Below, piece after piece: positions 43,228-51,830 of a DNA stretch of 64,000 nt. The stretch spans positions 434,001 to 498,000 of the forward strand of contig JAUIJL010000003.1 in assembly GCA_030431255.1 (NCBI GenBank). The letters run 5' to 3'. The notes below the pieces were generated by a model. The model had not been told where the DNA came from. It saw only the letters and a program-made list of their open reading frames with translations, and ran no database searches. The position numbers and the translations under genes were made by a program. Position 1 is the first letter of the stretch, and each line of letters begins with the position of its first letter. The DNA is from Thermoanaerobaculia bacterium (GTDB taxonomy: Bacteria; Acidobacteriota; Thermoanaerobaculia; Multivoradales; J023).

Positions 43228-44682
43228 ATGGCCAAGAAGAATAAAAAGACTCGACGGGTCAAAGCCCGTGTTTCCCGCGGGCTGAGGGATTTGATGCCGC
43301 AGCAGCAGCTGGCCCGCCAGTGGATGATCGACCAGATTCGCGATGTCTACGAGAATTACGGCTTTTTACCGCTTTCCACCCCGTCGGTGGAGTATTTGGA
43401 CGTTCTGCTGGGCTCTGAAGCCGGCGAGGAAGCGAATAAGCAGATCTTCACGGTCTCCAACCCGGAAGGCGAGGAGCTGGGCTTGCGCTTCGATCTCACC
43501 GTGCCCCTGGCTCGGGTGGTGGCTCAACATCGGGACCTGGGTCGTCCTTTTCGGCGATATCAGGTCTCACCGGTTTGGCGCGGTGACAAACCGGATAAGG
43601 GGCGCTATCGGGAATTTACCCAATTCGATCTCGACTCCGTCGGCACCCAATCCGAGATCGCCGATACCGAGATCCTCGCCGGCATGTGCGACACCCTCAC
43701 CGCCTTGGGCATCGAACGGTATTTGGTGCGATATTCGAGCCGAGGTCTGCTCAACACGCTTCTGGTCTACGCCGATATTTCCCCAGAGCTGGCCAAAGAC
43801 GTCTTTCGTGTGCTCGACAAATTGGATAAGGCGGGTCTCGAGAAGGTCAAGCTCGAGCTGACCACGGGTTATCAGGACGAATCGGGCGACACCATTCGCG
43901 GCGTCGGTCTGGAAGCTCGGCAGGTGGAATCCATCGAGCGCTTCCTATCAATTCGGGCGGAGACCCGTACCGAGGTGGTGGCCCACCTGAGAGAGCTCTT
44001 CGCGGGTGTGGAAGGAGCGGAGCACGAGATTTCCATCGTCGAGCGGATCTCGAGCCACCTCTATGCCCTGGGCTACGGGGATCATCAGGTGATGCTCGAT
44101 CTCTCGATCGCCCGGGGACTGGCGTATTACACCGGTCCCGTCTTCGAAGCGGTGCTCACCGACGCACCCCAATTCGGCTCGGTGTTCGCCGGTGGACGCT
44201 ACGACGGGTTGGTCAAGAGATTCTTGGGCGAGCAGGTGCCGGCCGTGGGGGCCTCGATCGGAGTCGACCGACTCTTGGCGGCATTGGAGCACTTGGGCAA
44301 GGTCAAGGCTCGCAAAGCCACGTCACGGGTGGTGGTCACCCGTCTCGACGAATCCATGCTCGACGATTATCTGGCGATTACATACGAGCTGCGCCGAGCG
44401 GGCATTCCCGCGGAAATCTTCCTCGGCACCTCGAAGAAATTGGGCAAGCAGCTGGAATATGTGGACCGCTGGGAGATCCCTCTCGCTCTGATCCTGGGTG
44501 AGGATGAAAAGCAGCGTGGGGTCGTAACCCTCAAAGACATGGATGTCGGAAGGCGGATCTCCGGCGACATCGAGAAGCGGGAAGAGTGGCTGGCCGAGCG
44601 CCCCGGGCAGAGAGAGGTGGCCCGAGGCGATCTCGTTGAGACGGTCCGCACGCTCTTGGAAACCATCGACGCGCAGGATTGA
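43228..44682 (+). CDS. hisS: Histidyl-tRNA synthetase
   Basis: The enzyme attaches histidine to tRNA(His). ATG 43228 has GAGGTGG upstream; the frame is open back to 43216. Class II motifs are visible: GLRFDLTVPLARVVA, then the motif 2 region FRRYQVSPVWRGDKPDKGRY. The histidine-specific motifs are IARGLAYYTGPVFEA and FAGGRYDGLVKRF. The C-terminal anticodon-binding domain starts near residue 365 (ATSRVVVTRLDESML). At 484 residues it is slightly long for the bacterial form. The last coding bases take part in a perfect inverted repeat at 44674-44709. Confidence 0.97.
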   Translation: MAKKNKKTRRVKARVSRGLRDLMPQQQLARQWMIDQIRDVYENYGFLPLSTPSVEYLDVLLGSEAGEEANKQIFTVSNPEGEELGLRFDLTVPLARVVAQHRDLGRPFRRYQVSPVWRGDKPDKGRYREFTQFDLDSVGTQSEIADTEILAGMCDTLTALGIERYLVRYSSRGLLNTLLVYADISPELAKDVFRVLDKLDKAGLEKVKLELTTGYQDESGDTIRGVGLEARQVESIERFLSIRAETRTEVVAHLRELFAGVEGAEHEISIVERISSHLYALGYGDHQVMLDLSIARGLAYYTGPVFEAVLTDAPQFGSVFAGGRYDGLVKRFLGEQVPAVGASIGVDRLLAALEHLGKVKARKATSRVVVTRLDESMLDDYLAITYELRRAGIPAEIFLGTSKKLGKQLEYVDRWEIPLALILGEDEKQRGVVTLKDMDVGRRISGDIEKREEWLAERPGQREVARGDLVETVRTLLETIDAQD

Positions 44683-44709
44683 GCCGATTAAAGCGTTGGC
44701 TCAATCCTG
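44674..44709. terminator. Inverted repeat between convergent hisS and TonB-receptor genes
   Basis: CAGGATTGAGCC (44674-44685) and GGCTCAATCCTG (44698-44709) form a perfect 12-bp stem with a 12-base loop. The left arm covers the last hisS codons including the TGA stop. No T run follows on either strand, so it is a candidate bidirectional terminator or 3'-end stabiliser. Confidence 0.6.
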
Positions 44710-44725
44710 GGCAACCGGTGCCGGC

Positions 44726-47203
44726 TCAGAAATGAAAAGTCGCTTCAACGCCCCATTCTCGGGGACGCCCGGCAATGCCCAAATCCAGGCCGAAGGCTCC
44801 GGTGGAAAAACCCGCTTCTAAATAGCGCTCGTCGGTGAGATTGGTGCCGAAGAGCGCCAGATCCCAGCGGCTCGACGGCGGCACATAGGCCAGTCGTGCG
44901 CTGACCAGGCTGTAATGGGGCTGGGCGGTGGTTTCCGTATTGGCGAAGTCAGGATAGCTCTTCTCCCTCGACGTGAGGTCGAGCCTGGCCATCAGCAGGC
45001 CTCGGTTGGCGAGCTCATGGGAGCTTTGGAGCCCTAGAGCCAAGGTCCAAGACGGAGCCTTGGGAAGCTCGTTGCCGAGGGACACACTATCCGCCGGCAC
45101 CCGCGGATCGAGAGACACGATTTCCGTATCGAGATGGCCCACCGAGGCGGTGAGCTGAATCGTGGGTGTCGGGTAGGCTTGAAGCTCGAGCTCCAGGCCC
45201 CGTATTTCAGCGTCGCCGGCATTTTGGGTGATGAAGACCGGCATGCCCGCAACGTCCACGGAGGCTGCGAAATGGATGCTCTCGTAGTCGCTCACGAACA
45301 CCGCGCTGTTCAAACGTAGGCGTCGAGACAACCAGTCGCTCTTGAAGCCGAGCTCCCAAGACAGAACGGTTTCGGGATCGAAGGGGTCGAGGGCGGGACG
45401 TTGTTGCGGCCGTCCGTTGAAGCCGCCGGATTTGAATCCTCGGGAGAGGGTGCTGTAAACGTTGAGATCAGGACGGGCTTGGTACGAAACGCTCAATCGA
45501 CCGGACCAGTCACTCCAGCTGTCTCGGTTGAATAGATCCGAGGTCTGGATGCCCAGGCCGTTGAAAGCCTGGTAGTCGAAGGTCTTGTCGTCCTCGGTCC
45601 ATCGGCCCCCGAGGGTCAGGCTCAATCGGTCGCTCAGGCGCCAGGTGCCTTCGCCGAAAATAGCCCAGCTTTCGGTTTCGAGATCGATACGCTCTTCGGT
45701 GCCGGGTCCCGAGAAGAAGGCGAAGTTGAATGGATTTCCGGCCCCACCGAAGCAGGGCAGGCCTTCGGGTGGCGGTCCGGGATTGCACAAGAAATTGGGG
45801 ACGCCGGGCGGTGCGTAGATCGGTCCCGGCGCGAGCTCCAGGGCGGGGAAGAGGTCGGCCATGAACCGTTGTCGATTGTCCTCTCGGGGTCGCTCGTAGA
45901 AGTAGAGCAGACCCATTACCCAATGGTGCCCGGAATCGGGGTCGGCGCCGGAGATTTGGAGCTCCTGGCTGACCTGATAGTGCTCTTGGTCGAGGGCCCG
46001 CTCCGCGACCAGGTTCGGGGAGCCGTCGCCATCGGAAAGACTGTCGATCTCAAAGGCGCGGTAGGCGGAAATGGAGCCTACTGAGAGATTCTCGAAGGTC
46101 CATTGCAAGTCCAGATGGGCTCCCCACACGTCCCGATCCAAGAAAGCGGTCAAGGGTGAGAACGATCTGGAGAAGTCCGTGCTGCCCCAGAGGTCGAAGG
46201 TGTACGGAGTGAAACCCTGGTCGGTGAGGACGTGGTTGTAGAAGCCGATCAGCGGCGTCTCGCGGACCGCGATCAGAAGCTGGGTGCCCCCGGCCTCCCG
46301 TTCGCGGGTGTAGTCGCCGCTGAGATGGGCCGAGAACGAGCTGGAAGGCGTCCAATGGAAAGCGAGCCGCGCCACATCTCGGTTGTCGTCGTAGAAGTCT
46401 TGGCCGGTGATTGTCGAACGGCTCCAGCCGTCCCGGTTGTTGGACATGAAGGCCATCGAGCTGCCGGCCGTGTCCGAGATCGGAAGATTGGCCGAGAGTC
46501 GACCGTCGATGCGGTCAAAGCGCCCCGCGGTGAGGCCGATCGTTCCGTGGGGCTCACCCTGGGAGCGGTTAGTCGGTTTTTTGGTGATGACTTGAATCGC
46601 GCCGCCGTTGGTGTTCTTACCGAAAAGCGTGCCTTGGGGGCCCCGCAAGATCTCGACTCGATCGACGTCTAGAAGGTCGAGGACACCACCTTGGGCCCTG
46701 GAGAGATACACGCCGTCGACGTAGATGCCGACCCCTGAGTCTGAAAAAAGCGCGGTGTCGATTTGACCCACTCCGCGGATCACCACGACCGCATCGGACG
46801 TCTGGTCGCCGAAGCCACCGGTGACGGAGAAATCCATGTTGGCGGTCAGCTCGGACAGATCGGAGAGGTCGTGGATCGACCGCTCTTCCAAGGCTTGCTC
46901 ATCAAAGGCGGTGATGCTGATGGGGATTTCTTGAATATTCTCTTTGCGTCGGCGTGCGGTGACCTCGACGACCTCCTCGTAGGCATGCTGAGGCTCAGCT
47001 TGGGAGTCGTTGGGCTGCTCACCCGGGGATGTTTCGGGATCTTGGTCCTCGGTCAGTGCCGCTCCGGTCTCAGTGGCGGCAAATGCCTCGTCAGGATCAT
47101 TGATTAGGAAGAGCAGAAGCAGCAAGGGTAAGATTCGAATCGTTGGCAGGCAGGGGAGAGGAGATGATTTCGAGCGAGCAAATGGATCCACTGAGGTCTG
47201 CAT
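44726..47203 (-). CDS. TonB-dependent outer-membrane receptor
   Basis: The 825-residue protein has a signal peptide (LPLLLLLFLINDPDEAFA), a TonB-box-like segment (YEEVVEVTARRR at about 76) and a complete plug domain: ENIQEIPISITAFDEQALEE, VVIRGVGQ, VDGVYLSRAQGG, VEILRGPQGTLFGKNTNGG. A 22-strand-type barrel follows, ending in an aromatic residue (VEATFHF), as outer-membrane proteins require. The QGTLFGKNTNGGAI plug is common among receptors for siderophores and other large organic ligands; the substrate is unknown. No TonB or ExbBD is in the window. It converges on hisS. Confidence 0.94.
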   Translation of the reverse strand: MQTSVDPFARSKSSPLPCLPTIRILPLLLLLFLINDPDEAFAATETGAALTEDQDPETSPGEQPNDSQAEPQHAYEEVVEVTARRRKENIQEIPISITAFDEQALEERSIHDLSDLSELTANMDFSVTGGFGDQTSDAVVVIRGVGQIDTALFSDSGVGIYVDGVYLSRAQGGVLDLLDVDRVEILRGPQGTLFGKNTNGGAIQVITKKPTNRSQGEPHGTIGLTAGRFDRIDGRLSANLPISDTAGSSMAFMSNNRDGWSRSTITGQDFYDDNRDVARLAFHWTPSSSFSAHLSGDYTREREAGGTQLLIAVRETPLIGFYNHVLTDQGFTPYTFDLWGSTDFSRSFSPLTAFLDRDVWGAHLDLQWTFENLSVGSISAYRAFEIDSLSDGDGSPNLVAERALDQEHYQVSQELQISGADPDSGHHWVMGLLYFYERPREDNRQRFMADLFPALELAPGPIYAPPGVPNFLCNPGPPPEGLPCFGGAGNPFNFAFFSGPGTEERIDLETESWAIFGEGTWRLSDRLSLTLGGRWTEDDKTFDYQAFNGLGIQTSDLFNRDSWSDWSGRLSVSYQARPDLNVYSTLSRGFKSGGFNGRPQQRPALDPFDPETVLSWELGFKSDWLSRRLRLNSAVFVSDYESIHFAASVDVAGMPVFITQNAGDAEIRGLELELQAYPTPTIQLTASVGHLDTEIVSLDPRVPADSVSLGNELPKAPSWTLALGLQSSHELANRGLLMARLDLTSREKSYPDFANTETTAQPHYSLVSARLAYVPPSSRWDLALFGTNLTDERYLEAGFSTGAFGLDLGIAGRPREWGVEATFHF

Positions 47204-47516
47204 AGAGGGCCCCCAAATCGTAAATTACAGTTTGCAGGATGTTCCCGCGCAACGCCGAGCTTCGTTGCGAGCCTTGGCCCGCCCGTGCTTGCATATAGGA
47301 TTGAATCAAACAGATCATCTGGCCTCCATCATACAGCAGGCCTTTCTGGAACCTTAGAGCCCTAGGCTCTGGTCACTTTTGTTGTGCGCACCGTGTCTGT
47401 GCGCTCTCCGGCTAAGTGCGCACCGTGTCTGTGCGCTTGGCGCACTCGGCGGCCCGATCGTTTTGGTGGAGCCCCGAGCACATGCCTTTAAACCTTTGGA
47501 ACGGAATAGATCGTCT
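47204..47516. other. Divergent spacer between the TonB-receptor and esterase genes
   Basis: This 313-base region must contain the promoters of both flanking genes. It carries the 22-bp direct repeat at 47384-47437 near the esterase. On the minus strand, TGTAAT at 47239-47234 with TTGCGC 17 bases upstream is a weak promoter candidate for the receptor. No coding frame is convincing, although the esterase frame stays open back to 47379. Confidence 0.5.
47384..47437. repeat. 22-bp perfect direct repeat with 10-bp spacer
   Basis: A 22-base sequence starting GTGCGCACCGTGTC occurs at 47384-47405 and again, identical, at 47416-47437. Each copy contains the inverted arms GCGCAC and GTGCGC, so each could form a small hairpin or bind a dimeric regulator. 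The pair lies about 80 bases upstream of the esterase start. Confidence 0.85.
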
Positions 47517-48206
47517 ATGAGCAATATATTGAGCTGTATTGAGCAGGAACCGTCGACCCCCGCAACCGCATCGATCATTTGGATGCATGGATTAGGTGCG
47601 ACCGCCCACGATTTCGAGTCCATTCCGCCGGAGCTGGGCTTGCCCTCCGACTTGGCGATTCGCTATGTCTTCCCACAGGCCCCGAGCATTCCGGTGACCC
47701 TCAACGGCGGCATGATCATGCCCGCTTGGTATGACATTCATTCTTTGGCCGGCCCTGGGGAGAGCAGCCAAGTTGATCGGAATCGCGATGAGTCGGGAGT
47801 CCGCAGGAGCGAGCGGCAGATCAAAGCTTTGGTCGATCGAGAGATCAAGAGGGGAATTCCAACGGATCGAATCGTTTTGGCGGGTTTTTCACAGGGAGGC
47901 GCGATGGCGTTGCACACGGCTTTGCGCTACCCAAAACCCTTGGCCGGTGCCATGGTGCTCTCCGGCTACCTGCTCTTGCACGAGCGATTGGACGAGGAAG
48001 CCTCCGACGCCAATAAGGATTTGTCTATTTTTCAAGCGCACGGCGCCTTCGACCCCATGGTCCGACCGGAGCTAGCGGTGTTGACCAAGGATCTGCTGAC
48101 CCGCGGCGGCTGGAGCGTGGAGTGGCACGAATACCCTATGGGGCATCAGGTGTGTCTGGAAGAAATCCAGGGCATCGGCAACTGGCTGGAAAAGGTTTTG
48201 GGCTGA
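47517..48206 (+). CDS. Phospholipase/carboxylesterase family hydrolase
   Basis: ATG 47517 follows ACGGAA and gives 229 residues, normal for this family of small alpha/beta hydrolases acting on short acyl esters. It shows the oxyanion region WMHGLGATAHDF, the nucleophile elbow AGFSQGGAMAL (Ser), the acid region AHGAFDPMVRPE (Asp) and the base GHQVCLEE (His). There is no signal peptide, so it is cytosolic. It converges on the ABC permease gene with 17 bases between the stops. Confidence 0.93.
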   Translation: MSNILSCIEQEPSTPATASIIWMHGLGATAHDFESIPPELGLPSDLAIRYVFPQAPSIPVTLNGGMIMPAWYDIHSLAGPGESSQVDRNRDESGVRRSERQIKALVDREIKRGIPTDRIVLAGFSQGGAMALHTALRYPKPLAGAMVLSGYLLLHERLDEEASDANKDLSIFQAHGAFDPMVRPELAVLTKDLLTRGGWSVEWHEYPMGHQVCLEEIQGIGNWLEKVLG

Positions 48207-48223
48207 TCGAGAATCAGGAAGGC

Positions 48224-50866
48224 CTATTGAGCTTCGTGCCTGAGTGCCTCCACGGGCCGACGGCGAAGTGGCGGCACGCTGGCGGCCAAGCCGGCGACGA
48301 CGGAGAGCACGATGGTGCCGAGAATGGATACGACGAAGGCACCGGGAGCCGCGCTCCATGCAACCTCCATACCGCGGGTGAGCACGAAATAGGCCAGCAC
48401 CGCGGCTCCGACCGTGCCCACGGTACCGGCGACGGCGCCGATCATGGCGTATTCCGTGGCAAAGCCGGCGACGATTTGGCGTCGGGTCATGCCCATGGTC
48501 TTCAACAGCGCGACTTCTTTGCCGCGATGGACCGCGCCCGCGGTGACCGCGCCGCTCAGAATGGCCAGACCCACCAAAACCGTCAGGGCTCCGAGCCATC
48601 GAATACCGATTCCCAACCGCTCGATGATCTCGCTCACCCGTTGCAAGACCTCGCGGATTTGAATCACAGTGACGTTCGGAAACTCGACCGCCAGCCGATC
48701 CTGCAAACCGGCCGCGGATTCCTGATCGAGCCTGGCCGCGGCGATTCGATGCTGGGGCGCGTCTTCAAGTGCGTTGGGCTCGGCGACCAAGAAGAAGTTG
48801 ATACCGAAGGTCGACCAATCCACCTCGCGGATGCTGGTGACGTGTAGGCGGAGGTCGACCCCCTGAATATCGAAATCCAGGGTCGAGCCCACGGCGACGT
48901 CGAGGCTGTCGGCAAACTCCTTTTCGAGGCTGACCTCGGGCAAATCGTCCCGTTGCCACAAAGCGCCGGCCACCAGCTTGTTGTCCTCGGGCAGCTCTTG
49001 GAGGTAGGTCAGGCGTTGCTCTCGGCGCAAGGTCCAAACCTCCGCGTCGCCGCCCCGCTCGCGAGCCGACGCCTCACGCTCTTCGACCAGCTCGTGCACC
49101 GAGCGTCCGTCGATGGCGGTGAGGCGAGCCATTACCACCGGCACCGAGTCGAAGCTTTCGGCGCCTTGTTGACGCAAGGCTTCCTGCACGGATGGCCATT
49201 GGTGGGGCTGAATATCGATCAAGAAGGTGCTCGGAGCTTCGGTGGGCAGGTCCCGCTGAAGCTGATTCGAGAGCCCTTGCTCCACCAAGAACATGGCGAA
49301 AACCACCAGCACACCGAGGCCGAGGGCGATCACCGAGCTCATGGTCGAGGCACCGGGGCGAGCCAGAGCCGCCAGCCCGTGGCGTAACCAGAGTCGGGCG
49401 CGGCGGCGAGGCCGCTGGGCGAGGGCGATCAGAAGCCGAGAGGTGGAGCCGAGGATGAGCGTGACGGTCACCAGACCGCCGGCAAAGAGGGCGCCCCGTA
49501 CCAGCGATTGGGCCTGTAGAGAGGCCAGCGCGCCGATACCCACGACCAGGGTGAGGGCGGCAAAGCCGTAAGCCCATCGGCTGGGGGGAAGAGGCTCCGC
49601 GCTCCGCCGAAGCACCCGAATCGGCGGTACCCGCTGGGCGCTCCACAGGGGCGGCCAAGCGAAGAGCAGGGAGACCCCGATCCCTAGGCCGAGGCCCTGA
49701 AGCCAAGCCAGGGGCTGAAACGGCTCCAGGTGATCGACGGGCAAGATGCCACGTAGGGTCTGGGCCGGAATCCACATCAAGCCCACCCCCAACAGAATGC
49801 CGACCAAGCCGGCGATGGACGCCATGGCGATGATCTGGCCCAAGTAGAGCTGAACGATTTGCCGGGGCCTGAGCCCGAGGCTCTTGTAGATGGCGATGCT
49901 GTCCAAGCGACCGGAGAGCCAGGTGCGTACGGTTTGGGCAATGCCGACACCGCCGACGATCAACGAGAGCAGAGCCGCGAGGCCCAGGTAGCTCTCGGTT
50001 CTGCGCAGCCCGCGGCGCAGGGACGGCTGGGCCTGCAGATAAGTCTCGGTACGGTAGCGGGTATCGTCCGGCATGGAGGTCGCGATTTCCTCGCGAATCT
50101 GCGCGACATTGGCTTCGAAAGGCTGGGGCAGGCGGACCAGCTGGCGGTAGACGATTCGGCTCCCGTATTGGGCGAGCTGTGCCCGGTGGAAGCCGTCGAT
50201 GGAAATCAGCACCCGCGGGCCCATGGAAAAGGCGCCGCCCAGCCGGTCCGGCTCTTTGTGCAGCACCGCCGCGATGGTGAAGGGTTGGCCGCCGATCTTC
50301 ACGCTGTCGCCAATCTCTAAGCCGAAGCGCTGGAGCAGCTCCGGAGCGGCGATCGCGGTATCGTTCCTCAGCAGGTGGCGGAGACTTTCTTGGGGCTCCA
50401 GCTCGAGCTCGCCGTAAAACGGATAGAGGTCACCGACGGCCTTGAGCTCTACCAGCTGGCTGGCGCGGTTGACCGGAGCCGGTCCCGAGACCGATTGCGG
50501 TGGGTCGTTGGTTCCCGGAGCTTCGTCGATGGCCACTACCGTCAAGGTTTCCAAGATCTCGGTCATGGCACTGCCGGGGACCTTTTGCACCGCCTCCCGA
50601 AATGCGGGGGCGATGGGTTGTCGGCTGCGGATGGCCATGTCTGCGGCGAGCAGAGATCGAGCTTCGCGGCGGATGCCGGCGTCGATACCGTCGGAAAAGC
50701 CCGCGACCGAAACCACGGCACCGACCCCCACCGCCAGGCACGCGATAAAGAAAAACAATCGCACACCGCCTCCCCGGGCCTCCCGTCGCATCTGCTGCCA
50801 AAGCACGGAGCCGGAGCCCTCGGTCGAGGGATTGACCGATTTCGGGCCGAGCATGGAGCTGCTCAT
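48224..50866 (-). CDS. FtsX-like ABC transporter permease (YbbP type)
   Basis: The 880-residue protein is a MacB/FtsX-superfamily permease with the double-length layout. An N-terminal helix is followed by a periplasmic domain (about 60-270), then a core block with LGLAALLSLIVGGVGIAQTV and SLGLRPRQIVQLYLGQIIAM. A central run of helices and a second periplasmic domain follow, and the C-terminal block has LKTMGMTRRQIVAGFATEYA. Such permeases move lipoproteins or other hydrophobic molecules, or act as mechanotransmitters, rather than importing solutes. Its ATG overlaps the ATPase gene stop by four bases. Confidence 0.92.
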   Translation of the reverse strand: MSSSMLGPKSVNPSTEGSGSVLWQQMRREARGGGVRLFFFIACLAVGVGAVVSVAGFSDGIDAGIRREARSLLAADMAIRSRQPIAPAFREAVQKVPGSAMTEILETLTVVAIDEAPGTNDPPQSVSGPAPVNRASQLVELKAVGDLYPFYGELELEPQESLRHLLRNDTAIAAPELLQRFGLEIGDSVKIGGQPFTIAAVLHKEPDRLGGAFSMGPRVLISIDGFHRAQLAQYGSRIVYRQLVRLPQPFEANVAQIREEIATSMPDDTRYRTETYLQAQPSLRRGLRRTESYLGLAALLSLIVGGVGIAQTVRTWLSGRLDSIAIYKSLGLRPRQIVQLYLGQIIAMASIAGLVGILLGVGLMWIPAQTLRGILPVDHLEPFQPLAWLQGLGLGIGVSLLFAWPPLWSAQRVPPIRVLRRSAEPLPPSRWAYGFAALTLVVGIGALASLQAQSLVRGALFAGGLVTVTLILGSTSRLLIALAQRPRRRARLWLRHGLAALARPGASTMSSVIALGLGVLVVFAMFLVEQGLSNQLQRDLPTEAPSTFLIDIQPHQWPSVQEALRQQGAESFDSVPVVMARLTAIDGRSVHELVEEREASARERGGDAEVWTLRREQRLTYLQELPEDNKLVAGALWQRDDLPEVSLEKEFADSLDVAVGSTLDFDIQGVDLRLHVTSIREVDWSTFGINFFLVAEPNALEDAPQHRIAAARLDQESAAGLQDRLAVEFPNVTVIQIREVLQRVSEIIERLGIGIRWLGALTVLVGLAILSGAVTAGAVHRGKEVALLKTMGMTRRQIVAGFATEYAMIGAVAGTVGTVGAAVLAYFVLTRGMEVAWSAAPGAFVVSILGTIVLSVVAGLAASVPPLRRRPVEALRHEAQ

Positions 50867-51669
50867 GTCATGGCCGCCAGAGGCACTTCTCGGTCCGCTG
50901 CGGGCGCGGCGGTATCGGCTCGAGAAGCGTTGAGGAGCTCGTCACGTACGATTTTTCCGTCTTTGAGATGGATGGCTCGGTCCGCCAGCTCGGCGACCGC
51001 GGGATCATGGGTCACCAGCACCAAGGTAGTTCCGGATCGACGGTGAAGATCCTGCAAGAGCTGAAGAATTTGTCGGCCGGTCGCGGTGTCGAGGTTGCCG
51101 GTCGGCTCGTCGGCAAAGAGGATCGGCGGCGAAGCGGCAAAAGCTCGGGCCACCGCGATCCGCTGCTGCTCGCCGCCGGACAGCTGCGCTGGATAGTGAT
51201 GCCCACGATCCGCCAGACCGACGCTTTCCAGCAGCTCCGACGCCTTTTGGTGAGGATTCGGATGGCCGGTCAGCTCAAGGGGCAGGAGCACGTTTTCTAA
51301 CGCGGTCTGATGGGTCAAGAGCTGGAAGGCCTGGAAGACGAATCCCACCTTGTCGCGGCGCAGCAGAGCCAGCTGATCTTCCGAGAGATGCTCCAAGGGC
51401 CGGCCGTCGAGCAGCACTGAGCCGGAAGTGGGGCGGTCGAGACCTGCCAAGAGGGAAAGCAGCGTAGATTTGCCGGAGCCCGAGGGACCGAGGACCGCGA
51501 CGAATTGGCCCGACGGAATGTGCAGGCTCACGTGGTCGAGAATGGTCAAGATCTTGCTGCCGGACGGCAGGCGACGGACGAGCTCACGGGCTTCGATCCG
51601 AGGGACCTCTGCCAGAGAATCGGCGGTGAGAAAATCGGCGGCTGGAGACGGGTTGGATGGCTGGCTCAT
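50863..51669 (-). CDS. ABC transporter ATP-binding protein (LolD/YbbA type)
   Basis: The 268-residue ATPase has Walker [17 protein letters not shown] (about residue 60), the Q-loop region [11 protein letters not shown], signature [15 protein letters not shown], Walker [14 protein letters not shown] and the switch histidine in VTHDPAV. The SGKS and GNLD pattern is that of the MacB/LolD/YbbA group. It is coupled by overlap to the FtsX-like permease at 48224-50866. About 25 extra residues at each end are low-complexity. The upstream spacer (51670-51830) holds a 16-bp tandem repeat. Confidence 0.95.
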   Translation of the reverse strand: MSQPSNPSPAADFLTADSLAEVPRIEARELVRRLPSGSKILTILDHVSLHIPSGQFVAVLGPSGSGKSTLLSLLAGLDRPTSGSVLLDGRPLEHLSEDQLALLRRDKVGFVFQAFQLLTHQTALENVLLPLELTGHPNPHQKASELLESVGLADRGHHYPAQLSGGEQQRIAVARAFAASPPILFADEPTGNLDTATGRQILQLLQDLHRRSGTTLVLVTHDPAVAELADRAIHLKDGKIVRDELLNASRADTAAPAADREVPLAAMT

Positions 51670-51728
51670 GGCGAGTAAATACGAAGGTAAGGGGTCTAAA
51701 GTTCAGGGATCTGACCCACGAATTCCTC

Positions 51729-51792
51729 GGCCCAAGGACCCCATGGCCTAAGCATTCCATGGCCCAAGGATCCCATGGCCCAAGGATTCCAT
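51729..51792. repeat. Fourfold 16-bp tandem repeat
   Basis: Four adjacent 16-base units of the form GGCCCAAGGATTCCAT occupy 51729-51744, 51745-51760, 51761-51776 and 51777-51792, with one to four differences between copies. Each junction creates CCATGG. It lies between two minus-strand operons, upstream of the ABC ATPase gene. Confidence 0.9.
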
Positions 51793-51830
51793 GGAGGTTT
51801 GCGTGTGGGATGTGTGCGCGGCGACGCCGG

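Noticed and set aside
48224-51669. ybbAP-tesA-type synteny with the adjacent esterase
   Set aside because: The esterase is of the phospholipase/carboxylesterase family, not TesA (SGNH), and lies on the opposite strand, so the resemblance is coincidental.
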